Shown: in pieces, positions 31,085-40,670 of the stretch
How positions within the stretch are numbered: the stretch's first letter is position 1
Layout: every line of letters starts with the position of its first letter
Source: Nitrosospira multiformis
Lineage (GTDB): Bacteria; Pseudomonadota; Gammaproteobacteria; Burkholderiales; Nitrosomonadaceae
Assembly: GCF_003050865.1 (NCBI RefSeq)
Contig: NZ_QAOK01000005.1
Span: forward strand, 1 to 64,000
Length of the DNA: 64,000 nt
Direction: 5' to 3'
Translations under genes and position numbers: made by a program
Notes under the pieces: generated by a model
What the model saw: the letters and a program-made list of their open reading frames with translations, nothing else
Databases searched by the model: none
What the model was told of the DNA's origin: nothing

Positions 31085-31288
31085 TTAAGCAGACTGAATA
31101 TTTGATGCTTGCTTGCCCTTCGGACCCTGGGTAACCTCAAACGTTACTTTTTGACCTTCTTTGAGAGTTTTGAATCCGGACATATTGATTGCGGAGAAGT
31201 GGGCGAATAAATCCTCGCTTCCATCATCGGGTGTAATGAAGCCAAAACCCTTTGAATCATTGAACCATTTTACTGTACCAGTTGCCAT
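31085..31288 (-). CDS. cold-shock domain protein (CspA family)
   Basis: A 67-residue single-domain RNA/DNA-binding protein. RNP1 is [11 protein letters not shown] and RNP2 is [24 protein letters not shown] and [18 protein letters not shown] are almost invariant in the family. It acts as an RNA chaperone. Which paralogue this is (CspA, CspD, cold-induced or constitutive) cannot be told from sequence. A long leader of more than 100 bases may precede it, as is usual for csp genes. Confidence 0.95.
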   Translation of the reverse strand: MATGTVKWFNDSKGFGFITPDDGSEDLFAHFSAINMSGFKTLKEGQKVTFEVTQGPKGKQASNIQSA

Positions 31289-31568
31289 TATTGCTTCCTA
31301 TAAATAAAACCGGGCCGGAAACCCGAACACTGTTTGAGTTTCAAGACCGCAAAACGGCTGTAACCGGTGCTGCAGAGAACTTGAAGCCAAACGCCAAGAG
31401 CTGTTTTACGCAAATCCATTGTTCAAGTCAAGTAGTCGGCCCCGTTATTTGGTAGAAATGCAGCAGAAAATTTTCTAAAAGGTACTTGAATATTTCAGCG
31501 CAATCATCAAATATAAAGATTGGAAGTTGTTATATTTCCGTTTTAATTGAAGGCAAGAATACAGGATC

Positions 31569-31877
31569 ATGGCTGCAGGAAATAATGGTGAGGTTGTACT
31601 TGAGGCTAAAAAGAGTAAACTCAAGCCGCCACCAATGTTCAAGGTTATTTTGCTGAATGATGACTTCACGCCGATGGATTTCGTGGTGACTGTATTACAG
31701 ACTTTTTTTTCCAAGAACCGAGAACAGGCGACACAAATCATGCTCAAAGTCCATATGGATGGAGCTGGAGTATGTGGAGTTTATCCCAATGATGTGGCTT
31801 CCACAAAAGTCGAGCAGGTAGTTGCATTTGCAAGGCAGCATCAGCATCCGCTACAGTGCGTGATGGAGGAGAACTGA
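31569..31877 (+). CDS. clpS: ATP-dependent Clp protease adaptor ClpS
   Basis: A 102-residue adaptor. The conserved core starts [21 protein letters not shown], with the NDDFTPM residues that bind N-degron side chains, and continues with [25 protein letters not shown]. It delivers proteins with bulky N-terminal residues to ClpAP. Its stop codon is one base before the clpA start. Confidence 0.96.
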   Translation: MAAGNNGEVVLEAKKSKLKPPPMFKVILLNDDFTPMDFVVTVLQTFFSKNREQATQIMLKVHMDGAGVCGVYPNDVASTKVEQVVAFARQHQHPLQCVMEEN

Positions 31878-31878
31878 A

Positions 31879-34137
31879 ATGATTGCTCAAGAATTAGAGG
31901 TAAGTCTGCATATGGCATTCGTGGAATCGCGTCAGAAGCGCCACGAGTTCATTACGGTCGAGCATCTGTTACTGGCCCTGCTCGATAATCCGACTGCCGC
32001 AGAGGTATTGCGCGCCTGCTCGGTTGATATGGACGATTTACGCCGGCTGCTGACTGAGCATGTCACCGAAAACACGCCGACTGTAGGAGGGAGTGGAGAG
32101 GTGGATACGCAGCCTACTCTTGGTTTTCAGCGCGTTATCCAGCGCGCAATTCTGCATGTGCAGTCCTCGGGGAAAAAAGAAGTTACGGGCGCAAACGTAC
32201 TGGTAGCGATATTTGGCGAAAAGGATTCCCACGCAGTTTATTTTCTTCATCAAAAAGGGGTAACCCGACTCGATGTCGTGAACTATATTTCTCACGGCAT
32301 CAGCAAAGTTCCGCAGGGAACCAGCGCCAAAACCGAAAGCGAAGGAGATACCGAGCAGGAAATGAATGCGGGGGGCGCACTGGAAAGTTACGCGGTCAAC
32401 CTCAACGCCCAGGCCCTGGCAGGCAAGATCGATCCGTTGATCGGGCGGGAGCGCGAACTGGAGCGCCTCATACAGACGCTGTGCCGCCGGCGCAAGAACA
32501 ACCCGCTGCTGGTAGGGGAGGCAGGGGTAGGCAAAACAGCTATCGCTGAAGGTCTGGCGCGGCGAATTATCGAGAACGACGTTCCCGAGATCCTTGCACA
32601 TCATCAGGTCTATGCCCTCGACATGGGCGCATTGCTGGCGGGTACCAAATACCGGGGTGATTTTGAGCAACGCCTGAAGGCAGTGCTGAAACAGTTGCTC
32701 GAGAGTTCGAATGCCATACTGTTCATCGATGAAATTCACACCTTGATCGGGGCTGGGGCGGCTTCCGGAGGCACCCTCGATGCCTCCAACTTGTTGAAAC
32801 CGATATTGAATACCGGGCAGCTGAAATGTATTGGCGCCACCACCTACAGCGAATATCGCGGCATCTTTGAAAAAGATCATGCGCTTTCGCGGCGCTTCCA
32901 GAAAATTGATGTGCCCGAACCAAGCGTGGATGAAACGGTTTCCATACTGCGTGGCTTGAAAGCGCGTTATGAGGCGCATCATGGTGTCAAATATACCGCT
33001 ACCGCGCTTACGACCGCCGCGGAATTGTCAGCCCGCTTTATCAACGACCGGCATCTGCCGGATAAAGCAATCGACGTAATCGACGAAGCCGGTGCAGCCC
33101 AGCGTGTTTTGCCGAAATCCAAGCAGCGCAAGGTAATCAGCAGGCACGAAATAGAAAGCATCATCGCCAAGATTGCACGCATTCCGGCGCAGAATGTTTC
33201 CAGTGATGACCGCAACACGCTCAAGACTCTGGACCGCGACCTGAAAGCGGTTGTGTTCGGGCAGGACCAGGCCATAAATGCGCTGACCGCAGCGATCAAG
33301 ATGGCGAGAAGCGGCTTGGGCAATCCGCAAAAGCCAGTCGGTTCTTTCCTCTTTTCCGGCCCGACCGGAGTCGGCAAAACCGAGGTTGCGCGGCAGCTCG
33401 CCTACGCGCTTGGCATTCACCTGCACCGTTTCGACATGTCCGAATATATGGAACGGCATGCTGTTTCGCGTCTGATCGGCGCGCCGCCAGGCTATGTGGG
33501 ATTTGACCAGGGTGGTTTGCTCACCGAGGCTATCATCAAGCAGCCATATTCCGTGCTGCTGCTGGATGAAATTGAAAAAGCGCACCCGGATATTTTCAAT
33601 ATCCTGCTGCAGGTGATGGATCACGGCACGTTGACGGACAATAACGGCCGCAAGGCGGATTTCCGCAACGTCGTCATCATTATGACCACCAATGCCGGAG
33701 CGGAAGCCTTGAGCAAGGCTACCATGGGCTTCACCAAGGCCGCGCAGACAGGTGACGAGATGGCCGATATCAAGCGGATGTTTACGCCTGAGTTCCGTAA
33801 TCGGCTGGATGCGATCATTTCCTTTGCACCGCTGGATAGAGAAGTGATTCTGCGCGTGGTGGATAAATTCCTGATGCAGCTTGAAACACAGTTACAGGAG
33901 AAGAAAGTGGATGCGATATTCACCGATGCACTGAGAGAATATCTTGCCAGGAACGGTGTGGATCCCCTCATGGGCGCACGGCCGATGGCGCGTCTCATTC
34001 AAGACACCATACGCAGCGCCCTGGCGGATGAATTACTGTTCGGACGTCTGGCCAATGGCGGCAAAGTAACTGTCGATATCGATGCCGATAGCAAAGTGAA
34101 ACTTCAGTTTGAGGAAGAAGCAGCAGCAGCGATATAA
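31879..34137 (+). CDS. clpA: ATP-dependent Clp protease ATP-binding subunit ClpA
   Basis: A 752-residue AAA+ unfoldase. A ClpN repeat domain (1-150) precedes two ATPase modules with Walker A motifs [14 protein letters not shown] (about 215) and [14 protein letters not shown] (about 495); Walker B motifs are ILFIDEIHT and [10 protein letters not shown]. There is no ClpB-type middle coiled-coil, which distinguishes it from ClpB/ClpC. It works with ClpP, and with ClpS encoded just upstream. A strong terminator follows 24 bases after the stop. Confidence 0.96.
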   Translation: MIAQELEVSLHMAFVESRQKRHEFITVEHLLLALLDNPTAAEVLRACSVDMDDLRRLLTEHVTENTPTVGGSGEVDTQPTLGFQRVIQRAILHVQSSGKKEVTGANVLVAIFGEKDSHAVYFLHQKGVTRLDVVNYISHGISKVPQGTSAKTESEGDTEQEMNAGGALESYAVNLNAQALAGKIDPLIGRERELERLIQTLCRRRKNNPLLVGEAGVGKTAIAEGLARRIIENDVPEILAHHQVYALDMGALLAGTKYRGDFEQRLKAVLKQLLESSNAILFIDEIHTLIGAGAASGGTLDASNLLKPILNTGQLKCIGATTYSEYRGIFEKDHALSRRFQKIDVPEPSVDETVSILRGLKARYEAHHGVKYTATALTTAAELSARFINDRHLPDKAIDVIDEAGAAQRVLPKSKQRKVISRHEIESIIAKIARIPAQNVSSDDRNTLKTLDRDLKAVVFGQDQAINALTAAIKMARSGLGNPQKPVGSFLFSGPTGVGKTEVARQLAYALGIHLHRFDMSEYMERHAVSRLIGAPPGYVGFDQGGLLTEAIIKQPYSVLLLDEIEKAHPDIFNILLQVMDHGTLTDNNGRKADFRNVVIIMTTNAGAEALSKATMGFTKAAQTGDEMADIKRMFTPEFRNRLDAIISFAPLDREVILRVVDKFLMQLETQLQEKKVDAIFTDALREYLARNGVDPLMGARPMARLIQDTIRSALADELLFGRLANGGKVTVDIDADSKVKLQFEEEAAAAI

Positions 34138-34160
34138 ACTTGATTCATCAGGGTAGAAAA

Positions 34161-34202
34161 AACAAAGGAGGCGCGCATTTCCGCGCCTCCTTTGTTTTTG
34201 TC
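34161..34202 (+). terminator. rho-independent terminator after clpSA
   Basis: A perfect 15-bp stem AACAAAGGAGGCGCG/CGCGCCTCCTTTGTT (34161-34175 with 34182-34196) with a six-base loop, followed by TTTGTC and a further T-run at 34204-34209. Confidence 0.9.
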
Positions 34203-34343
34203 TTTTTTACTTTGCCTCGGCTGTTGTTCCGATTATTCTTCGCACCCTGATTCAGCAAGACCAGCGGCATCCCGGTCCATCTAACTCTATGGGCCCTATG
34301 GGCCCTCTATGAACTCCTTTGCCTCATGGTGCCGGAAAGCCGG

Positions 34344-34562
34344 TTATTTACCGGTCTCGTACTTGAAAGACAGGCTTACCCTCGCACGATAAGCCACCAC
34401 CTTGCCATTTTCAACCACCAGATCCAGCTTCACTATTTCAGCGACGCGTAAGTCTCTCAATGTCTTTGATGCTGTTTCCACGGCGTTCTTGGCGGCGTCT
34501 TCCCAGGAAGTCGTGCTGGTTCCGATTATCTCCGTTATTTTGTAAACGCTATCTCCAGCCAT
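34344..34562 (-). CDS. dodecin (flavin-binding)
   Basis: A 72-residue protein with the ATG at 34562 and AAGGAG before it. The sequence AGDSVYKITEIIGTSTTSWED ... AKNAVETASKTLRDLRVAEI ... KVVAYRARVSLSFKYE is that of bacterial dodecins. These form hollow dodecamers that bind pairs of FMN or other flavins, or CoA, and buffer them in the cytosol. The listed longer frame is an upstream extension without function. It stands alone between the clpSA terminator and cphA, on the minus strand. Confidence 0.92.
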   Translation of the reverse strand: MAGDSVYKITEIIGTSTTSWEDAAKNAVETASKTLRDLRVAEIVKLDLVVENGKVVAYRARVSLSFKYETGK

Positions 34563-34945
34563 GAAATTCTCCTTCGTAGGTGAACAACATAAACTCAGCA
34601 CCGGACAAACCGGTATCTCTACTGACGTGATTTTCAGTTTAGGTTCAATTTTTGCGGATTGCAACCGGTAAGGAGCTAAAACTGCCCACTCTCCCCACCT
34701 CTCACCGGAAGAGTGCGGATTTCGGAACAATAGAGGGGAAATGAGTTACCTTTGTCGATTCAGTCTTCGATCCTTCGGCAGGCATGTCCTGAGTTCCATT
34801 CAACCTTCGATCCTTCTTCAAGCTCAGGATCGGGCGAACAGAGAAGAAGGACTCGACGTTTTTGCGTAAAACCGGAGTAAGAAACCCTTGAAACGCTCGG
34901 ATCAAGAGGTGTTCCGCGAATCTCGGGGAATGGATAACTCCCCTA
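34563..34945. other. gene-free spacer with short repeat fragments
   Basis: About 380 bases between dodecin and cphA without a supported gene. From 34764 to 34829 it holds two copies of TTCGATCCTTC, each near a CCTGAG or CTCAGGA, at 40 bases spacing. This resembles fragments of the TCGAAGGA...CAGGAC-type dispersed REP elements of betaproteobacteria. The dodecin promoter and any cphA terminator must be here, but none is convincing. Confidence 0.35.
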
Positions 34946-37516
34946 TCAGCCAGCTACCACCCGCTTGGTGATGTATCCCAGCGCCTCATCCACCTGATCG
35001 ATGAGAATAAGACACAATTCTCCCTCTTTCAGATCGTCAAATGCGGCATCAATGGCTCCAAACTCTCCGTAGATTTCCTTGATCTTCCGGGTGCGTTTCG
35101 CCTTTTCCAGGCCCTGCCGCAGCAGGCTCAATACCTCCCCATTCGCGCGACCGCGCTGGCACTGATCCTGATAAAGCACCACTTCATCGAAAGCATCTCC
35201 CAGTATTTCCGTCTGCCGCCGAATATCCTCATCGCGTCGATCGCCAGCACCGCTGATAACCACGAAGCGCCGTTTTGCCGGAATCTTGTCGATTGCATTT
35301 ACAAGTGCGCGAATCGCATCGACATTATGGCCGTAGTCGGCAATAAGTGTAGCCCCCCGATGAGTGAAGAAATTGAAGCGTCCGGGAGCGGTTTGCATGT
35401 CGCTGACAAAATTCGCGAGATCGCCGCGAATGATCTGCCAGTCGAGACCCAGCGCCCAGCCTGCTGCGACGGCCGCCATGGCGTTTTCAATCTGGAATGC
35501 GATCGCGCCATTCTGTGTCACAGGTATGCCTGCAAACGGAAGGCGATATTCGAAATTGCCTTCCGCAGCGATGATTGCGTCGCCATCGACGTAAACGACA
35601 CGTTTACGTTGGGCGCGATGCTTCGCGATCACGGGATTATCCGGATCGCGCGCAAAAAAAGTGACCTTGCCAGGGCAATGAGCGGCCATGCCTGCCACAA
35701 ACGGATCAGCGGCGTTCAGCACTGCCACACCTGTCCCGGGCTTCACATTCTGCACGATGATGCGTTTGACGGCGGTCAGATCCTCCACGGTATTGATGTA
35801 GGAAAGACCGAGGTGATCACCGACTCCGATGTTGGTAACCACCGCGACATCACAACGATCGAAAGCCAATCCTTCGCGCAGCAGACCACCTCTCGCAGTT
35901 TCAAGCACTGCCGCGTCCACATCCGGATGAAGAAGCACTTTTCTTGCACTCTTGGGACCGCTGCAATCGCCGGTGTCGATACGTTGCCCCTCAATATAGA
36001 CGCCGTCCGTGCTTGTCATGCCGACCCGCAGGCCCTGACAATCAAGAATATTGGCAATCAGCCTGACAGTAGTCGTTTTGCCGTTGGTGCCTGTTACCGC
36101 CACTACCGGAATGCGGGCATCATCACCCTTCTTGAACATGTTTGCAATGATCGCCTCTCCCACCGCCCGCCCTTTGCCGAAGGAAGGCTGCAAATGCATG
36201 CGCAAACCCGGCGCTGCATTGATTTCGATAATGGCGCCTTGTCCCTCCAGAGGTCTGGACACGCTTTCGCAGACAACATCCACTCCACAGATATCAAGGC
36301 CAATCATCTGGGCAGCTTCGCCCATACGCGCCGCAAATTCCGAATGAACTTCGTCGGTAACATCTGTCGCCGTTCCGCCGGTCGAAAGATTCGCATTATT
36401 CCTGAGAACTACTCGCGTTCCCACCGGCGGTACGGATTCCGATGTCAGACCCTGAGTTGCAAGGTGGGCAAGAGCGATTTCATCAAAATGGATTTTTGTA
36501 AGCGCGTTGGCATGTCCCTCACCGCGTCGCGGATCACTGTTGATCTGCTCCACCAATTCTCCAACCGTGTGAATCCCATCCCCTGCAACCTGGGGTGGCT
36601 CACGTCGTGCTGCGGCGACCAGCTTGTTGCCGACTACCAGCATGCGATAGTCGTGGCCGGGAATGTAGCGCTCAACCATTACTTTTCCAGTGACTTCAAC
36701 CGCAACGGCGTATGCTGCTTCCACCTGCTCTCGGCTCACGAGATTCACGCGGACCCCCCTTCCCTGATTGCCGTCCTGCGGCTTGACGACGACAGGGCTG
36801 CCGATTTCACAGGTCGCCACCCATGCATCCTCCGCACTTGTAACCGGCCTTCCGGGTGTGACAGGTACGCCGGCAGCATCCAGCAAGAAGCGGGTAAGCT
36901 CTTTGTCCTGCGCGACCGACTCGGCTACCAGGCTGGTAAGGCAGGTTTCTGCAGCCTGAATACGCCGCTGCCTGCTACCCCAGCCGAATTGCACCATGCT
37001 GCCATCAGTCAGCCGGTGGAAGGGAATACCGCGGGCAACCGCTGCCCGCACTACTGAACCGGTGCTCGGCCCCAGGCGTATGTCCTCATAGAGCTCACGC
37101 AGATGCTGCAGGGCATCCGCCAGATTGAAAGGGGTATCTTCGATAGCCGCGCTGCACAGGGCTTGTGCAAGATCAAAGGCGAGCCTGCCAACCGCCTCTT
37201 CGCTGTATTCCACGACGACCTGGTAAACGTCGGCTTCAAGCGTCGGAGCGATCTTGCTGAAAGCCACCGGGCAACCCACCTGTACTTCGAGTCCGAGTGC
37301 AGTGCGCTCGAGCGCATGCGCAAGCATTTCCGCTTCAGAGCAAGATGCGGCTCGAAGCAAATCGATTTGCGGGAATCGCGCGTACAGGCGATCCAGAAAA
37401 CCCGGCATGCCGCCCGGCAGGGATTCAGGAGTGTCGCAGGAAACGACTGCCTCTATGGCTGTCTGACGGCTCCACAAATTGGGCCCGCGCAAAGCGCGGA
37501 GACGTGATACTTGCAT
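34946..37516 (-). CDS. cphA: cyanophycin synthetase CphA
   Basis: An 856-residue enzyme that extends the (beta-Asp-Arg)n reserve polymer with ATP. Domains: N-domain (1-160), ATP-grasp for Asp addition (about 200-460, with VVVKPQDGNQGRGV and EINAAPGLRMH) and a Mur-ligase-like module for Arg addition with an intact P-loop GTNGKTT (476-482), LETARGGLLREGLAFD and a Mur C-terminal domain (about 715-856, IADYGHNVDAIRAL). The N-domain has diverged: the HxxEH segment found in the paralogue is replaced (VAFSKIAPTLEAD region). It lies 49 bases downstream of the paralogue cphA', so they probably form one transcript. Confidence 0.93.
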   Translation of the reverse strand: MQVSRLRALRGPNLWSRQTAIEAVVSCDTPESLPGGMPGFLDRLYARFPQIDLLRAASCSEAEMLAHALERTALGLEVQVGCPVAFSKIAPTLEADVYQVVVEYSEEAVGRLAFDLAQALCSAAIEDTPFNLADALQHLRELYEDIRLGPSTGSVVRAAVARGIPFHRLTDGSMVQFGWGSRQRRIQAAETCLTSLVAESVAQDKELTRFLLDAAGVPVTPGRPVTSAEDAWVATCEIGSPVVVKPQDGNQGRGVRVNLVSREQVEAAYAVAVEVTGKVMVERYIPGHDYRMLVVGNKLVAAARREPPQVAGDGIHTVGELVEQINSDPRRGEGHANALTKIHFDEIALAHLATQGLTSESVPPVGTRVVLRNNANLSTGGTATDVTDEVHSEFAARMGEAAQMIGLDICGVDVVCESVSRPLEGQGAIIEINAAPGLRMHLQPSFGKGRAVGEAIIANMFKKGDDARIPVVAVTGTNGKTTTVRLIANILDCQGLRVGMTSTDGVYIEGQRIDTGDCSGPKSARKVLLHPDVDAAVLETARGGLLREGLAFDRCDVAVVTNIGVGDHLGLSYINTVEDLTAVKRIIVQNVKPGTGVAVLNAADPFVAGMAAHCPGKVTFFARDPDNPVIAKHRAQRKRVVYVDGDAIIAAEGNFEYRLPFAGIPVTQNGAIAFQIENAMAAVAAGWALGLDWQIIRGDLANFVSDMQTAPGRFNFFTHRGATLIADYGHNVDAIRALVNAIDKIPAKRRFVVISGAGDRRDEDIRRQTEILGDAFDEVVLYQDQCQRGRANGEVLSLLRQGLEKAKRTRKIKEIYGEFGAIDAAFDDLKEGELCLILIDQVDEALGYITKRVVAG

Positions 37517-37565
37517 CGGCAGTTCTCCTAGCGTTTCTTATTCAGCGGAGGTTTACTGATTCTTT

Positions 37566-39806
37566 TTACGCCTTGTTAAACGCGTGAAAGTTTCCAATCC
37601 CCGCGCGTATGACGGCCAGGTCGATGCCGAGTGACCATGCGGCGCCTACTGCCGCGAGTACATTTTCGACCTCCAAAACATCCTGCCCGTTACATGTAAC
37701 CGGAACATCGTTCAATTTACTCAGTAGCAGTTCACCGGACCCGTCAACAAGGAAAATTTCTCCGTCTCGAACCGTTACCGCCCGTTTGCCTTGAACGCCG
37801 TTTATACCAGCGGTGCCGTGCAAGCAATGCTCTTTTATTACCGGAAGATCGGAATCCAGGCTGAAGTAAATAATTTCCCCATTGCACAGCGCAGCCATTT
37901 CCACCAGCATCGGTTCCCTGGCGTTGAGCACTGCCGCACCTGCGGGCACGACTACATCCACTTGGGTACGCAACAGGTCGAAGACCTGTTTGGGGGTTTC
38001 GAGATACTTTCCATAATGACGGGTCAACTCCACATTGGCAACGATGCCGACATGACAGCCATCGTAGGCCAATCCCTCGCGCAGCATGCTGTCACTGCCG
38101 TTTTCAAAAACCGCCGCCTCGATTGACCGGTTCATGAGAATGTTGCGCGCTGTCTTCCAGTTGGCCTGATCGCCTTTTTTCACTTGCCTGCGGTCAAGAT
38201 AGAAGCCGTCGCTGCATGCCAGGCCCGTCTGCTTTCCGGATAGCGCGAGCAGTTGAGCAATGAGATGAGCCAGATTGGTTGTACCATAACTGCCGGTAAT
38301 ACCTACAACCGGAATGCGGCCGTCCTCGTAGCTCGGGAAGAGATGCTCGACGATCGCTTCACCGACCGGACGCGGGGTACCAATAGCGGGCTTGATGTGC
38401 ATCAGCAAACCGGGTCCGGCATTGACTTCGACAATGGCTCCGCCCTGTTCTGCAAGCGGCCGCGCGATATCCGTGGCGACAAGATCGATGCCCGCAATAT
38501 CCAGCCCGACAACACGCGCCGCCAGCGAAGCCGCCGCCGCCGTACTGGGATGCACCTCGTCGGTAACATCGAAAGCATGGTTACCGTTACGCTGAATGAT
38601 GACTTCCTGCCCGACAAGCGGTATTGAATCCGTGGTGAAACCTTGCCGCAGGAGTTCCATTATCGTTACCCCATCCACACTGACCGGATTCAGTGGATGA
38701 TCTTCACTTTCCCCCCGACGGGGATCAGAGTTGAGCTGCTGCTGGATCAGTTCGTTTATGGTGGAAATCCCATCGCCTGTAACCGAAACGGAATCACCCC
38801 GGCTTGCGGCGACGAGACGGCCCCCGACTACCAGCAGGCGGTGTTCCGTACCGGGAACATAACCCTCGACCAGGACACCGCTGCCCTCTTCCAGAGCTAC
38901 CCTATAAGCGGACTCGATTTCTTCACGCTTGCTCAACTCGATAAAAACGCCGCGCCCATGATTTCCGTCACACGGCTTGATCACCACCGGCAGACCGATT
39001 TCCTGGGCCGCTTCCCATGCATCCTCGGCGCTGTGAACGATGCGGCCCTCAGGGATGGCGACACCGCACGATTGAAGCAGTGCTTTGGTCAGATCCTTAT
39101 CGCGCGAGATGCTTTCTGCAATTGCGGGAGTGCGGTCCGTTTCGGCTGTCCAGATGCGCTGGCTTCGGATGCCATAGCCCAACTGTACCAGATTGCCCTT
39201 GGCAAGAAGGCGAATCGCCGGAATGTTGCGGCTGGCGGCAGCTTCAACAATGCAGGCAGTGGATGGCCCGAGCCACAGCGAATCGATCATCCCGCGCAGA
39301 TGCGCAACAGCGCCTCTCACATCGTAAGGTTCGTCCCCCGGTGAATAATCCATTGCCGCAAGCAGCAATTCCCTTGCTGCTGCGAGAGCATTGCGCGTGA
39401 CATCCTCATGCCACGCGCTCACAGCCACCTTGTAGACACCGCGCAGGGATGTTTCGCGCGCCCGGCCGAAGCCACCGGGCATTCCTGCCAGATTTTGCAG
39501 TTCAAGCGTAACGTGCTCGAGAATATGGCCAGTCCAGGTACCTTCCTTTAAACGGCGCAGAAATCCGCCCCGCTCCCCATAGCTGCAGCGGTGCTCAATG
39601 AGCGAAGGAAGCCAGGAAGACAGGCATTCATAGAAACCGGGGATTGTGTCGGAGGGAAAGTCTTCGAGTTCCCCGATATCGACAATGGCTTCAAGTACGG
39701 GACGAACACTCCAGATATTGGGTCCGTTGAGGTGACGTATTTCAATAAACTTGATATCCCGATTTACCGTTATGTAGTCAGGTTTGGTATCTGCGTAAGC
39801 CAGCAT
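37566..39806 (-). CDS. second cyanophycin synthetase-like protein (CphA')
   Basis: A 746-residue paralogue of CphA. It keeps the canonical N-domain (HLNGPNIWSVRP, PGFYECL, GGFLRRLKEGT, HILEHVTLELQ with HxxEH at 94-98) and a full ATP-grasp domain (VVIKPCDGNHGRGV, VEVNAGPGLLMH). The Mur module is degenerate: the P-loop is GSYGTTN (505-511) with Thr509 where the Lys should be, ARGG is replaced by ENGS, and the protein ends at FHAFNKA with no Mur C-terminal domain. Arg ligation by this protein is therefore unlikely. Truncated CphA' / CphA2 proteins are known, for example in Ralstonia and cyanobacteria; one cyanobacterial CphA2 polymerises the dipeptide. First gene before cphA. Confidence 0.88.
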   Translation of the reverse strand: MLAYADTKPDYITVNRDIKFIEIRHLNGPNIWSVRPVLEAIVDIGELEDFPSDTIPGFYECLSSWLPSLIEHRCSYGERGGFLRRLKEGTWTGHILEHVTLELQNLAGMPGGFGRARETSLRGVYKVAVSAWHEDVTRNALAAARELLLAAMDYSPGDEPYDVRGAVAHLRGMIDSLWLGPSTACIVEAAASRNIPAIRLLAKGNLVQLGYGIRSQRIWTAETDRTPAIAESISRDKDLTKALLQSCGVAIPEGRIVHSAEDAWEAAQEIGLPVVIKPCDGNHGRGVFIELSKREEIESAYRVALEEGSGVLVEGYVPGTEHRLLVVGGRLVAASRGDSVSVTGDGISTINELIQQQLNSDPRRGESEDHPLNPVSVDGVTIMELLRQGFTTDSIPLVGQEVIIQRNGNHAFDVTDEVHPSTAAAASLAARVVGLDIAGIDLVATDIARPLAEQGGAIVEVNAGPGLLMHIKPAIGTPRPVGEAIVEHLFPSYEDGRIPVVGITGSYGTTNLAHLIAQLLALSGKQTGLACSDGFYLDRRQVKKGDQANWKTARNILMNRSIEAAVFENGSDSMLREGLAYDGCHVGIVANVELTRHYGKYLETPKQVFDLLRTQVDVVVPAGAAVLNAREPMLVEMAALCNGEIIYFSLDSDLPVIKEHCLHGTAGINGVQGKRAVTVRDGEIFLVDGSGELLLSKLNDVPVTCNGQDVLEVENVLAAVGAAWSLGIDLAVIRAGIGNFHAFNKA

Positions 39807-40190
39807 AAAGTGAGATTCTCACAAGAAATAAGTTAAGGTTGAACTAACGCGGCTGACTACAATAGGTTTACAACCAGGTAAATTAATATGAAAAGCAAAT
39901 GATTTTTCTCACGAGCGTCTGGCTTTCAGGACGGGGTCCCCATCCGCAAGAAATCAAGCATGGATTATGCCAGCTAAAATAATCTTTGAAAAACAGTTAT
40001 TTGGAGCAGGAGAGGAGGCCATTTTGTCGCCATTTCCCGACAATCGGTTTCCCGGCGAAAATATACCGTTGATATCACGCAATGTTGTATGTCTCCTGGC
40101 AGCGACAGGCTTTGCAGAGGGCGCTGTAAACACGCAACTGCGAAACAATGCTCCAACTGCAAGTGCCGGAATCGGTACCCTTGCTTTGAA
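39807..40190. other. intergenic region between the DUF1854 gene and cphA'
   Basis: About 380 bases, AT-rich near 39840-39910. It should carry the promoter for the cphA'-cphA pair, because no gene lies between. I see no clear sigma-70 hexamers or hairpin, and no supported open frame. Confidence 0.35.
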
Positions 40191-40670
40191 TCAGAGGAAG
40201 CGGTCGAGGACCTTTCGGCTGTGATGATCAAGCGCCGTACGGTCGCGTATCAGGAAATTGATGTTCTGACTGTCGGTGATCAGCAAAGCGATTGGAGTCA
40301 GACGGCGAATGTATTCTTCGCCCTTGAGAACGAATGACGTGCTTCCGCGGTCGGTTTCAACTCGCCAGGTGCTGGGGGTGGCAAAACTTGAAACTGCCTC
40401 GATGCGTTTGATTTCCGGCATGAACTCCCGGTTGGCAAGATCCGTTTCAACATGCCTGCGCGCCTCATCGGGAAGGTCGCTCAACACCTCGATCCACGCC
40501 AGCTCATGGCCATCCGTATCGACCAGCGAGATACCGCGGCTGGGAGCGGTAATGGGAAAAGCCCGTACCGGAACCACACCCTCTCGTACTTCCCCGTTCG
40601 CTCCGATAAACATCAGTCGTCCAAAGGCATTGCGGCTCAGGGAGTAGTGTAAGGGCACTTTTTCCGTCAT
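40191..40670 (-). CDS. DUF1854 protein of the cyanophycin locus
   Basis: A 159-residue soluble protein with the DUF1854 pattern: FGRLMFIGANGEVREGVVPVRAFP, GISLVDTDGHELAWIEVLSDLP, RRHVETDLANREFMPEIKRI and a C-terminal FLIRDRTALDHHSRKVLDRF. Function unknown. Its ATG overlaps the stop of the ABC gene by four bases (ATGA), so the two proteins are probably made in fixed proportion. The pairing with an ABC exporter-like protein next to cyanophycin synthetases recurs in betaproteobacteria, as I recall, and points to a role in cyanophycin metabolism. Confidence 0.85.
   Translation of the reverse strand: MTEKVPLHYSLSRNAFGRLMFIGANGEVREGVVPVRAFPITAPSRGISLVDTDGHELAWIEVLSDLPDEARRHVETDLANREFMPEIKRIEAVSSFATPSTWRVETDRGSTSFVLKGEEYIRRLTPIALLITDSQNINFLIRDRTALDHHSRKVLDRFL

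Noticed and set aside
34702-34905. 67-codon minus-strand frame between dodecin and cphA
   Set aside because: Consists largely of the repeat fragments; no ribosome-binding site.
35327-37057. 576-codon open frame on the plus strand opposite cphA
   Set aside because: It is entirely antisense to a well-supported gene and its translation has no recognisable domain.
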